Source: Spirochaetaceae bacterium (GTDB lineage Bacteria; Spirochaetota; Spirochaetia; UBA9216). From it: 12,826 nt of DNA. Below are positions 6,394 to 12,393 of the stretch, piece by piece. The stretch is taken from positions 1 through 12,826 of the forward strand of contig JAQQAK010000346.1 of assembly GCA_028527945.1 (NCBI GenBank), written 5' to 3'. The translations under genes and the position numbers were made by a program. Numbering within the stretch: the first letter of the stretch is position 1; every line of letters begins with the position of its first letter. The notes under the pieces were generated by a model. The model did no database searches and had not been told where the DNA came from. It saw only the letters and a list, made by a program, of their open reading frames with translations.

Positions 6394-7326
6394 ACCATAG
6401 ATTGAAACAATATCTTTCGCTCCATTTTTTATTATTTCTCTAAGATGCGGTGGTTCAAGAACCTCTACAAAACGTCCAAAGCTGAGAATATATCCGTAGA
6501 GCCAGCCGTCTTCAGGCATTTTCAGGTTAATTATTGTATGTTTTTCATCGCGGTATTCTATCACCTCCGGGCTGTAATATTCTTCAATAATATTTGCCAT
6601 CTCCGGGGTAAATTTAAGTTTAATATTTATATTCTTCTGCTGCGTTTGATTATTGGATTCTTTCTCAAAATCATCAAAACTTTTTTCTCTTCTAATAAAA
6701 GTCTTTGCGAGAATCTCAGGTTCGCGTATTTTTGAGGCTCGAAAAATTCTATAGTCATTCTTTAATTTGCAATATCCATAGAGATACCATGCTCTCCACT
6801 TAAAAACAATGGTCATTGGTTCTATTGTTCTTTCTGTTGCTTCAAGTTTATTATTGGTGTAGCTGAACCTGAGTAGGCGGTTTGTATTGACTGCCTCTTG
6901 TATTATTGCGAGGGCTGTTCGCTGCTGCTCGTTTCCTCCAAGCATGCTGAAGTCTATTCGGAGTTTTTCATGACGTTCGCTGAAGGCTTTTGTGTCTATA
7001 GAAGGAATAAGTCCCTGCATTTTTTCAATTGTATTATTGATTTTTTTATCTTCAAGAGAGGAGCCTATCCCCTTGAGGGCCGTAATTATGTAGTATAGAT
7101 CGTCAAGGCTCATAAACTGTCTATCCATCTTATAGGTGTCCATTATGCTATAGCCACCGTTTGGCCCCTGAATGCTTGCTACCGGGATTCCTGCTAAATT
7201 TATTGTCTCCATATCCCGCTGAATGGTTCTAATAGATACTCCAAATCTTTCTGAAAGTTCTCTTGCGCTGACAAGATCTCTATTTATTAGATAGATAATC
7301 ATTGAAAGTAGGCGGTCTGTTTTCAT
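6376..7326 (-). CDS. YafY-type HTH / WYL-domain transcriptional regulator
   Basis: The 316-residue protein has an N-terminal winged helix (about 4-60, with SARELSERFGVSIRTIQRDMETI as the recognition region). The WYL domain is at about 133-205, with W-Y-L at 180-182 and the basic RIFRASKI ligand-binding edge. A WCX C-terminal domain spans about 234-311. WYL regulators sense small ligands, often nucleic-acid-derived or cationic. The reading frame extends 12 codons further to a TTG at 7362, but that TTG is the -35 box of a strong promoter, so the ATG at 7326 is the likely start; it also matches the usual MKxxRLLxMIxxL beginning. No ribosome site precedes it, and the mRNA is probably leaderless. 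The protein probably controls the GyrI-like gene downstream. Confidence 0.9.
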   Translation of the reverse strand: MKTDRLLSMIIYLINRDLVSARELSERFGVSIRTIQRDMETINLAGIPVASIQGPNGGYSIMDTYKMDRQFMSLDDLYYIITALKGIGSSLEDKKINNTIEKMQGLIPSIDTKAFSERHEKLRIDFSMLGGNEQQRTALAIIQEAVNTNRLLRFSYTNNKLEATERTIEPMTIVFKWRAWYLYGYCKLKNDYRIFRASKIREPEILAKTFIRREKSFDDFEKESNNQTQQKNINIKLKFTPEMANIIEEYYSPEVIEYRDEKHTIINLKMPEDGWLYGYILSFGRFVEVLEPPHLREIIKNGAKDIVSIYGSSFKT

Positions 7327-7333
7327 TATGTTA

Positions 7334-7362
7334 ATAATAGAGTTAGCTCTTTTAAACGTCAA
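7334..7362 (-). promoter_or_regulatory. Near-consensus promoter giving a leaderless WYL-regulator mRNA
   Basis: On the minus strand, TTGACG (7362-7357), a 17-bp spacer and TATTAT (7339-7334) are followed after only 7 nt by the ATG at 7326. Transcription should therefore start at or within a base or two of the start codon. The spacer contains TTTAAAAGAGCTA, which also occurs at the other end of the gene. Confidence 0.65.
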
Positions 7363-7425
7363 GGAAAGTTTAGAAACAGATGCAATTCTTATTATTAAAA
7401 AAGTTGAAATAAAATTTAGACTATA

Positions 7426-7436
7426 GAGGCTCTTTT
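7426..7436. repeat. Partial palindromic repeat copy C
   Basis: GAGGCTCTTTT matches the first ten bases of the left arm of copy A. No partner arm is present, so this is a half or degenerate unit between the divergent WYL and ychJ genes. Confidence 0.35.
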
Positions 7437-7507
7437 ATATTAAGTATGCAAATTAATTTTAGTTGAATTTGAGACTGATGCAGAAATATCAGTAGCTTTG
7501 TTCATAC

Positions 7508-7535
7508 TTGAATGAAGTGATATTTATAGTATAGA
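7508..7535 (+). promoter_or_regulatory. Candidate promoter of the YchJ-family gene
   Basis: TTGAAT (7508-7513), 16 bp and TATAGA (7530-7535) lie about 20 nt before the ATG. The leader would be short and contain AGGAG. Confidence 0.45.
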
Positions 7536-7556
7536 TTATCTTTTTAGGAGTTTTTT

Positions 7557-8033
7557 ATGTCAGATTGTCCATGCGGAAGTGGAAAGGCCTATGATGCCTG
7601 CTGCGGTCAGTATATTTCAGGAACAAAGCTTGCTCCCACACCGGAAGCTCTTATGCGTTCACGTTACACCGCCTATGTTAAACACAATATTGATTATATC
7701 GTTGATACACATAATCCAGAAAGAATTCATCGGCTTGATAGAAAGTCTACAGAAGAATGGTCTAACAATTCAGAATGGCTTGGCCTTGAGATTATTAAAA
7801 CTGAGGATAAAGAAAACGAAGGTACTGTTGAGTTCGTCGCAAAGTTCAGACAGGATGGAGTTGATTACGATCACCACGAAGTTAGTACTTTTTTGAAGCT
7901 TGATGGTGAATGGTTTTTTGATGATGGTTATACTCCTTCTGCTACGGTTGTGCGTGATACTCCAAAGGTTGGGCGAAATGAACCCTGTCCATGTGGAAGC
8001 GGAAAGAAGTATAAAAAATGCTGCGGTAAGTGA
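7557..8033 (+). CDS. ychJ: YchJ-family protein with two SEC-C zinc motifs
   Basis: The 158-residue protein has an SEC-C motif at each end: C-P-C-G-S-G at 4-9 with C-C-G at 15-17, and E-P-C-P-C-G-S-G at 142-149 with C-C-G-K at 155-158. Each C-x-C...C-C set should bind one zinc. Between them lies the NTF2-like central domain typical of YchJ/UPF0225 (APTPEALMRSRYTAYVKHN, then H-E-V-S-T-F). E. coli YchJ, which is of similar length, has the same layout. The molecular role is not established; SEC-C motifs in SecA bind SecB and ribosomes. AGGAG upstream of the ATG fixes the start. It is a single gene, convergent with azlD at 14 bp, and no clear terminator separates them. Confidence 0.93.
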   Translation: MSDCPCGSGKAYDACCGQYISGTKLAPTPEALMRSRYTAYVKHNIDYIVDTHNPERIHRLDRKSTEEWSNNSEWLGLEIIKTEDKENEGTVEFVAKFRQDGVDYDHHEVSTFLKLDGEWFFDDGYTPSATVVRDTPKVGRNEPCPCGSGKKYKKCCGK

Positions 8034-8047
8034 TTTTATAATTTCCT

Positions 8048-8365
8048 TTATCCAAAAAAGTTAAGAAGCAGCATATATATTGTTGTCCCGCCAAAAATGC
8101 TTACAAGTGGATGTTTAAAAATCAGATGCAAAATTGTTACTGAGGCAACTCCCGCGAACGGAATCCATGTCTCAGGGATTCTTATTGCAAGATTATGCGG
8201 TAGACTTGTTACAACCAGAACCATCATGACGGCTCCGGGAATAAGTTTTGCTCCGGATAGCATCCATTTTGGTGGTTCTTTCTTTGAAAAAATTATAAAA
8301 GGAAAAAAACGTGTCAGCATAGTAGCGGCTGTCATTACAGCTATAGCAATTATTATTCTAAGCAT
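8048..8365 (-). CDS. azlD: AzlD small subunit, branched-chain amino acid exporter
   Basis: The 105-residue protein has about four hydrophobic segments and the family motif T-R-F-F-P-F at 18-23, plus the P-G-A-V-M-M-V-L-V segment near 43-51. AzlD partners AzlC in exporting branched-chain amino acids (and their analogues) across the inner membrane. Its ATG overlaps the last 13 bp of azlC, with AGGAGG placed 7 nt upstream inside the azlC coding region. The pair is therefore translationally coupled and made in balanced amounts. Confidence 0.9.
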   Translation of the reverse strand: MLRIIIAIAVMTAATMLTRFFPFIIFSKKEPPKWMLSGAKLIPGAVMMVLVVTSLPHNLAIRIPETWIPFAGVASVTILHLIFKHPLVSIFGGTTIYMLLLNFFG

Positions 8366-9066
8366 TTTTTTCCCTCCTGTTTTAGCTCATTCGAATTGTT
8401 TTTTTTCAGGAAAAAGCAGCCTACGGAGCTTGCAAGTATTCCAAAGAATAGAGCCTGTTCTGTTAGGCCTGCAATATAGAATATAACAGGAGCCGCAAGT
8501 CCTAATATAAAAGGACCGGGCCGTTTAAGTGTTTTTATCTGTTCAATTAAAAGAACAACAAACAAGGCTGTTAAGGCAAAATCAAGTCCCTCAGCGTTCC
8601 AGCTTATAAGGCTTCCAAATACTGCTCCCAGGGTACTGCCTATTAACCAATAGATTTGATCAAAGGCTGTAATTAGAAAATCGAAAAGTTCCGGATCTGT
8701 TCCCTCAGGGGCTTCTACAGTTGTTAGTAGGGCGTAGGTTTCGTCTGTTAGGCCGAAAATAAGGTAGTTTTTAAAGCGCTTAAATGGCGCAAATCTTTCC
8801 AGGACAGAAAAGCCGTATACCATGTGCCGCGCGTTAAGAAGAAATATGGCAAGTCCCATTTCTACAAAGCCTTTGCCCTGGTTTATCAGATTTATTGCCA
8901 TGAACTGAGCTGCTCCGGCAAAAATAAATATACTCATAACAGGAGCCCAGTACCAGTTTAGTCCGGATTTTACAAGCAGGAAGCCATAAGCAAAACCTAT
9001 TGTAATATATCCAAAAAATACTGGGGCGGAGGTTGTTAGTGCTGCAGCAATTGTTTGTTTTTTCAT
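8353..9066 (-). CDS. azlC: AzlC, branched-chain amino acid permease large subunit
   Basis: The 237-residue polytopic membrane protein has typical AzlC landmarks: AAALTTSAPVFFGYITIGFA at 7-26, I-F-A-G-A-A-Q-F at about 47-54, L-L-N-A-R-H-M-V-Y-G at about 76-85 and G-L-T-D-E-T-Y near 105-111. The length is standard. Together with AzlD it forms the LIV-E-type exporter. The start codon lies 2 nt beyond the thpR stop, with GGAG 8 nt upstream lying within the end of thpR. Expression therefore probably depends on the thpR promoter. No regulatory gene of the Lrp/AzlB type is seen nearby. Confidence 0.95.
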   Translation of the reverse strand: MKKQTIAAALTTSAPVFFGYITIGFAYGFLLVKSGLNWYWAPVMSIFIFAGAAQFMAINLINQGKGFVEMGLAIFLLNARHMVYGFSVLERFAPFKRFKNYLIFGLTDETYALLTTVEAPEGTDPELFDFLITAFDQIYWLIGSTLGAVFGSLISWNAEGLDFALTALFVVLLIEQIKTLKRPGPFILGLAAPVIFYIAGLTEQALFFGILASSVGCFFLKKNNSNELKQEGKKCLE

Positions 9067-9068
9067 TT

Positions 9069-9608
9069 TTAATTCTCCGTTAGTTTTAAAGAATAAATGG
9101 GAATATAGCTGAGTTTTCCATTTATTTTTTTGCTTTCCATCAGTTCTACTGTTTTTACCATTACAGGAGGTAAGTCAAAACGCTGTTTCTTTAAAAGCTT
9201 TAGGGTTTGATATTTTATTTCTGCTCTTCTTACCATCGTTATATGAGGTACAAAGCTTTTCATATCTCCACGCTTAAGCTTATTTTTTAACCCGTCTGCC
9301 AAAAGAGATAGACTGTCTCCACTGTTTTTTGTTTTAATATAAATAAGATCCTGCTTTCCCTGTCTGAACGAGCCATAGGATGTAAAGCGTATATTGAAAG
9401 GTTTTATTCCTTCTGCGGCTATATCAAGTGCTTCTTTGAACATTGATAGTTCAGATTCTTCAGCTTCTCCAACAAAATGAAGGGTAATATGTAGGTTCTC
9501 AAGATCTGCCCAGCGTCCGTGGTGAACATTAATTCTTAACTCATCCTGAAGACTCTGTAGCGTGTCTCTTAATTCTGGAGCAAAATTTACAGCATAAAAT
9601 AGTCTCAT
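9069..9608 (-). CDS. thpR: RNA 2',3'-cyclic phosphodiesterase (2'-5' RNA ligase family)
   Basis: The protein is a 2H-phosphoesterase with both catalytic H-x-T motifs: HITLHF at 40-45 and PHITMVR at 121-127, counting from the ATG at 9608. It opens cyclic phosphate ends of RNA to 2'-phosphates; some members also show 2'-5' ligase activity. The length of 179 residues is normal. An upstream TTG at 9623 would add MYTLL, but family members start M-R-L-F-x-A, which points to the ATG at 9608. There is no ribosome site before it, and TATACT lies only 6 nt away, so the mRNA may be leaderless. It is the first gene of a tight operon with azlC and azlD; the functional link is unclear. Confidence 0.9.
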   Translation of the reverse strand: MRLFYAVNFAPELRDTLQSLQDELRINVHHGRWADLENLHITLHFVGEAEESELSMFKEALDIAAEGIKPFNIRFTSYGSFRQGKQDLIYIKTKNSGDSLSLLADGLKNKLKRGDMKSFVPHITMVRRAEIKYQTLKLLKKQRFDLPPVMVKTVELMESKKINGKLSYIPIYSLKLTEN

Positions 9609-9614
9609 CAACAG

Positions 9615-9652
9615 AGTATACAATAAAGATTATTAAAATAGCTACATATGTA
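9615..9652 (-). promoter_or_regulatory. Possible -10 and upstream palindrome of the thpR operon
   Basis: On the minus strand, TATACT (9620-9615) ends 6 nt before the thpR ATG. No good -35 is visible at 16-18 bp. A perfect 10-bp palindrome, TACATATGTA (9643-9652), abuts that position and could be a regulator site. Confidence 0.35.
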
Positions 9653-9687
9653 ACTTTTTTTGAATAAACATGATTTGAGTTTTTTTT

Positions 9688-9708
9688 ACCACCCGCTATG
9701 CAGGTGGT
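9688..9708. repeat. GC-rich hairpin between the methyltransferase and thpR
   Basis: ACCACC and GGTGGT pair, with an inner GC/GC pair, around TAT. T-rich sequence lies only on the plus-strand 5' side, so it is not a proper terminator for the minus-strand methyltransferase gene that ends 22 nt away. It may still act as a 3'-end structure. Confidence 0.45.
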
Positions 9709-9729
9709 TGTCCGCTATTTTTATGCTAC

Positions 9730-10386
9730 TTATTTTTCAGCTGTTAATTCTAATCCAAAAGGGCTTTCTTTTATGCTAAAGTTTTCAAAAACAGACCATT
9801 CACACATCCTTAAAAGCTCTTCTTTGGTATAAGCTGCTTCTATTGAAGTTATTAAACCTTTTTTCATTGCTTTTCCTTTTGTGACACTTTTCATTATTAT
9901 AGTAACAGGCAGGCTTGAATTTCTCTTTAGGTCGCTTATGAATAACTTTCCACCAGGTTTTAGAACCCTATATATTTCAGATAATACCAGTAATGGATTC
10001 TCCCATTCGTGAAGTGAACCATTTGAAAAAGCGTTATCAAAAGTATTTTCTTCAAACGGGCAGCTCATTGCATTTCCTTCTTTGTATTCTGCTCTTGTTG
10101 TTAAATTGTATTCGTTTCTATTTTTCTCTGCCTGCTGTATCATTGCCTTACTTATTTCTATGCCTACCAACTTTGTGTTTTTTGTTGCTTTTAGCCATTC
10201 AAGGCCCAGATAACCTGGCCCAGGGCCAATCTCTATTGCTATTCCATTATTTAAACCATTTTTGATAATTGATTGTGTTTCAAGTAATCCTCTGTCTCTA
10301 TGTCCTCTCTGCATCAGGTTGAAATTTACAACTGTTGCTTCAGCCTGAATCCCTTCGTTAGTTTCAATTACTCTTGTTCTTTTCAT
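9730..10386 (-). CDS. Class I SAM-dependent methyltransferase, PadR-controlled
   Basis: This 218-residue Rossmann-fold methyltransferase has motif I A-I-E-I-G-P-G-P-G-Y-L at 50-60, an acidic residue in motif II (VGIEIS, Glu77), an acidic motif near EGNAMSCPF (103-111), a post-motif at NGSLHEWENP (122-131), and L-K-P-G-G-K-L-F-I-S-D at 142-152. It looks like the small UbiE/Methyltransf_11 group; the substrate is unknown. GGAG 7 nt before the ATG fixes the start. It lies directly downstream of a PadR regulator and its promoter carries the same palindrome as the PadR promoter, so its product probably responds to the PadR signal, for example an antibiotic or phenolic compound. No transporter is present nearby. 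Confidence 0.88.
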   Translation of the reverse strand: MKRTRVIETNEGIQAEATVVNFNLMQRGHRDRGLLETQSIIKNGLNNGIAIEIGPGPGYLGLEWLKATKNTKLVGIEISKAMIQQAEKNRNEYNLTTRAEYKEGNAMSCPFEENTFDNAFSNGSLHEWENPLLVLSEIYRVLKPGGKLFISDLKRNSSLPVTIIMKSVTKGKAMKKGLITSIEAAYTKEELLRMCEWSVFENFSIKESPFGLELTAEK

Positions 10387-10407
10387 CTGTAACTCCTTAT
10401 TCTATAT

Positions 10408-10436
10408 TGTATATACAAGCTTGTACAATTGTGCAA
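10408..10436 (-). promoter_or_regulatory. Methyltransferase promoter with PadR operator in the spacer
   Basis: TTGCAC (10436-10431), a 17-bp spacer and TATACA (10413-10408) form the promoter on the minus strand. The operator ATATACAA-GC-TTGTACAA (10411-10428) fills the spacer, with TACAAGCTTGTA as a perfect core. A bound dimer would block polymerase. Confidence 0.7.
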
Positions 10437-10457
10437 AAAAATCAAGCAAGCTAATTT

Positions 10458-10483
10458 CTAAACTTCGTTAGTTTTGAAAGACC
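10458..10483. repeat. Palindromic repeat copy D after the PadR gene
   Basis: By eye, 21 of 26 positions match copy B; the core is AAACT-tcgtt-AGTTT followed by GAAAGA. It begins 2 nt past the PadR stop and lacks the outer arm. A run of seven U on the minus strand follows about 20 nt later. Confidence 0.5.
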
Positions 10484-10484
10484 A

Positions 10485-11015
10485 TCAAGAATCCATTATT
10501 ACTTCTTCCAGTTTACATAACCATTTGTATTCTGCCTCTATGTGGCAAATGCTATGCGAAAATATTTGCTTTGATATTTCTGATATTTGATTCGTTTTTA
10601 TTGTTGTTATTTCATGATCTTTTACATATTTCAGAGCGTGTCCTGCTTCTTTCCTTTTTTTCTTTACCAGATTTAATTGTGTATCTTTGTCCAATTCATC
10701 TAAAAAGTATAGACCTATATCAAGAGGAAAATATGTTCGAGACTGATCTTCCCAGAGAGAAACTATCAGCCTCTTTAATTCTTTTTCTCCGCTGTAAGTA
10801 ATTTTGTAGATAATTCTTGAAGGTCTGTTTCCATGTTGTTCTGCTCCTGTTTGTTCTACAAAACCTTCTTCTGTAAGTTTTTTTAGAGCAAAATAAATAG
10901 AGCCAAAGGCTATAGAGGTCCAGTCTCCCATTTCTTTTTCTATTTGAGCTTTTAATTCATAACCGTATTGTGGTTTTCTCTTCAATAGTCCTAAAAGAAC
11001 AAGACGTACTGACAT
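10485..11015 (-). CDS. PadR-family transcriptional regulator
   Basis: The 176-residue protein starts with the PadR winged helix (about 1-80): L-L-G-L-L-K-R-K-P-Q-Y-G-Y-E-L at 8-22, G-S-I-Y-F-A-L-K-K-L at 38-47, then the wing with R-I-I-Y-K-I-T at 67-73. A helical C-terminal dimerisation domain (about 90-173) carries conserved-looking F-P-L-D-I-G. PadR proteins are repressors released by small ligands such as phenolic acids or drugs. The ribosome site is weak (AAGG). The gene is followed after 98 bp by a methyltransferase gene. Matching palindromes in both promoters point to autoregulation plus control of the methyltransferase. Confidence 0.92.
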   Translation of the reverse strand: MSVRLVLLGLLKRKPQYGYELKAQIEKEMGDWTSIAFGSIYFALKKLTEEGFVEQTGAEQHGNRPSRIIYKITYSGEKELKRLIVSLWEDQSRTYFPLDIGLYFLDELDKDTQLNLVKKKRKEAGHALKYVKDHEITTIKTNQISEISKQIFSHSICHIEAEYKWLCKLEEVIMDS

Positions 11016-11030
11016 TATTTACAACCTTAA

Positions 11031-11077
11031 ATATACAAACTTGTATATAATTTAAAACTGTTTTTTATTTTTGTCAA
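11031..11077 (-). promoter_or_regulatory. PadR gene promoter and operator
   Basis: On the minus strand, TTGACA (11077-11072) and TAAATT (11054-11049) are 17 bp apart. The perfect palindrome ATATACAA-AC-TTGTATAT (11031-11048) directly abuts the -10 and covers the expected start point, a normal position for autorepression. Confidence 0.65.
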
Positions 11078-11124
11078 TGACAGATCTTCATCAATTTTAG
11101 TAATCAATATTCACGCACAGTCTT

Positions 11125-11307
11125 TTATTCGCCGGGAAGGTTTAATACCCCGTCCTGCTTTAGCAGTATTCTACTTGCGGAATCTTCTATTTGGAAAGAG
11201 TATTTTTGTGTTGGGTATGAAACCTGACCGTCTAAACCCATTCCTTGCAGAACCAACCATACTTCGGAGCTCTGCTCCGGAGTGGTTGATTGGCTTAAAT
11301 GATTCAA
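11125..11307 (-). other. Unexplained 60-codon open frame, doubtful gene
   Basis: A TTG-started frame of 60 codons (ending ILLKQDGVLNLPGE) follows the MarR gene on the same strand. It has no ATG and no ribosome site. The opposite strand is also open through the same segment, from before 11079 to a stop just after 11310, again without a start. The stretch is visibly richer in G+C than its neighbours and contains a long imperfect stem-loop. It may be the relic of a gene or repeat element. I cannot assign it to any family. Confidence 0.3.
11250..11288. repeat. Long imperfect stem-loop
   Basis: CGGAGC-tct-GCTCCG forms a perfect inner stem. It extends through ACT/AGT with one mismatch and through AACC/GGTT with a 2-nt bulge. 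There is no adjacent U-tract. It is the strongest GC-rich fold in the 11016-11328 gap. Confidence 0.55.
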
Positions 11308-11328
11308 ATTAAAAGTGTTGAAAGTTCT

Positions 11329-11769
11329 CTATTTATCTAGAATTTCTATTAGCTTATAAAGAGTCTTTTTCATAGCAAAAAGTTCATCATTTGTGAGATC
11401 AGCGTCTTTTAAGGTTTTTACAAGCTTTTCCGGAACAAGAGCCGCTTTATGCCTAAGATTTCTACCTTCTTCTGTCAGGTTAATAATAACCTTTCGTTCA
11501 TCCTCTTTAGCACGCTCTCTGGTAAGTATTCCATTTTCCTGCATTCGCTTTAACAGCGGAGTTATTGTGTTTGTGTTAAGTATGAGCTTTTCCGCTATAG
11601 CATTTACTGTTAGCCCTTCTTTGTTCCACAATACCATTAAGACAAGGTACTGTGGATAAGTCAGCCCCAACTCTTCAAGCAGGGGCTGGTAAGTTCTTGT
11701 TATAAGCCGCGACGCCGCGTAAAGCGGAAAGCATACTTGGTTTTCTAATTTCAGTTGTTCGTATTCCAT
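11329..11769 (-). CDS. ohrR: OhrR-like MarR-family peroxide-sensing repressor
   Basis: The 146-residue protein opens L-K-L-E-N-Q-V-C-F-P-L-Y-A-A-S-R, the OhrR signature, with the sensing cysteine at residue 13; oxidation of this residue by organic hydroperoxide releases the repressor. A winged-helix domain covers about 30-105 (LTVNAIAEKLILNTNTITPLLKRM and the wing with D-E-R-K-V-I), followed by a C-terminal dimerisation helix. No second cysteine is present, so it is a one-Cys type like Bacillus OhrR. It lies 4 nt behind the peroxidase stop without a clear ribosome site, so it is coupled to that gene. It probably represses its own operon through the palindrome at 12302-12319. Confidence 0.88.
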   Translation of the reverse strand: MEYEQLKLENQVCFPLYAASRLITRTYQPLLEELGLTYPQYLVLMVLWNKEGLTVNAIAEKLILNTNTITPLLKRMQENGILTRERAKEDERKVIINLTEEGRNLRHKAALVPEKLVKTLKDADLTNDELFAMKKTLYKLIEILDK

Positions 11770-11773
11770 AATT

Positions 11774-12253
11774 TTACAGTAACGATACTATATCATTTTC
11801 AATATTTTCTGGAGTAGTTTTAGGTGAAAATCTTTTTACAGGTTTTCCTTCTTTATCTATCAAAAACTTGGTAAAGTTCCATTTTATTGAATTACCTATT
11901 GCTCCAGGTAGTGCGCTTCTAAGATATTTAAAAACTGGAGCCGCATCAGCGCCATTTACCTTTATTTTTGAAAATACCGGAAAGTTTACTCCGTAATTGA
12001 GTTTACAGAATTCATGAATTTCTTCATCTGTTCCTGGATCCTGATGAGCAAATTGATCACATGGGAATCCTAATACTACAAGTCCCTTATCTTTATAGTC
12101 ATCATATAATTTCTGTAAGCCCTCAAACTGAGGAGTAAAACCACATTTGCTGGCGGTATTTACAACCAGAAGAACCTTTCCCTCAAAGTCTTTCATGGAT
12201 ACTTCATTTCCATCTTTTGCCTTTACATTGTAATCATATATTTCTGCTGACAT
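11774..12253 (-). CDS. Glutathione peroxidase family, thioredoxin-dependent type
   Basis: The 159-residue cytosolic peroxidase has the catalytic tetrad Cys37 (NTASKCGFTPQ), Gln71 (FAHQDPG), Trp125 and Asn126 (KWNFTKF). Cys83 in E-F-C-K-L-N-Y-G-V-N-F-P corresponds to the resolving cysteine of yeast Gpx3, so it should cycle through a disulfide reduced by thioredoxin rather than use glutathione. The usual FPCNQF motif reads FPCDQF. The active-site residue is Cys, not selenocysteine. The frame begins at an upstream ATG (12271), but AAGGAG lies between it and the ATG at 12253, which I take as the start. It is first in an operon with an OhrR-like repressor and should detoxify lipid or organic peroxides. 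Confidence 0.93.
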   Translation of the reverse strand: MSAEIYDYNVKAKDGNEVSMKDFEGKVLLVVNTASKCGFTPQFEGLQKLYDDYKDKGLVVLGFPCDQFAHQDPGTDEEIHEFCKLNYGVNFPVFSKIKVNGADAAPVFKYLRSALPGAIGNSIKWNFTKFLIDKEGKPVKRFSPKTTPENIENDIVSLL

Positions 12254-12299
12254 ATCATTTCTCCTTGTCATGATTTAATTTCTTGCTTTATCTTGTATG

Positions 12300-12328
12300 A
12301 ATATATCGCAAGCGATATAAAAAGTCAA
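12300..12328 (-). promoter_or_regulatory. Peroxidase promoter with OhrR-type operator
   Basis: On the minus strand, TTGACT (12328-12323), 17 bp and TATATT (12305-12300) form a near-consensus promoter. The spacer and -10 are covered by the perfect palindrome TATATCGC-AA-GCGATATA (12302-12319), the likely repressor site. Confidence 0.75.
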
Positions 12329-12359
12329 ATGAATTTCAATCTTTTTTCATAATTTGATC

Positions 12360-12387
12360 GAGATTTTTTCCTGTAAGGAAATTTCTC
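12360..12387 (-). terminator. Weak hairpin after the alkyltransferase gene
   Basis: GAGA pairs with TCTC, and TTTCC with GGAAA, around TGTAA with an internal loop. It begins 6 nt past the stop of the alkyltransferase gene. There is no clean U-tract, so the assignment is tentative. Confidence 0.3.
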
Positions 12388-12393
12388 TTGTGA

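Noticed and set aside
8018..8074. ATGCTGC / GCAGCAT inverted repeat between ychJ and azlD as a terminator
   Set aside because: The arms are only 7 bp with a loop of more than 40 nt inside coding sequence, so it would not make a stable terminator.
8097..8486. 129-codon plus-strand frame opposite azlD and azlC
   Set aside because: It is a shadow of two recognisable membrane-protein genes, with no start signal.
11100..11310. Integron attC site
   Set aside because: The stem-loop lacks paired RYYYAAC and GTTRRRY core sites at its ends, and no integrase or cassette array is present.
12251..12271. Upstream ATG adding MTRRND to the peroxidase
   Set aside because: The ribosome site AAGGAG lies between the two ATGs and serves the inner one, which matches the usual family start.
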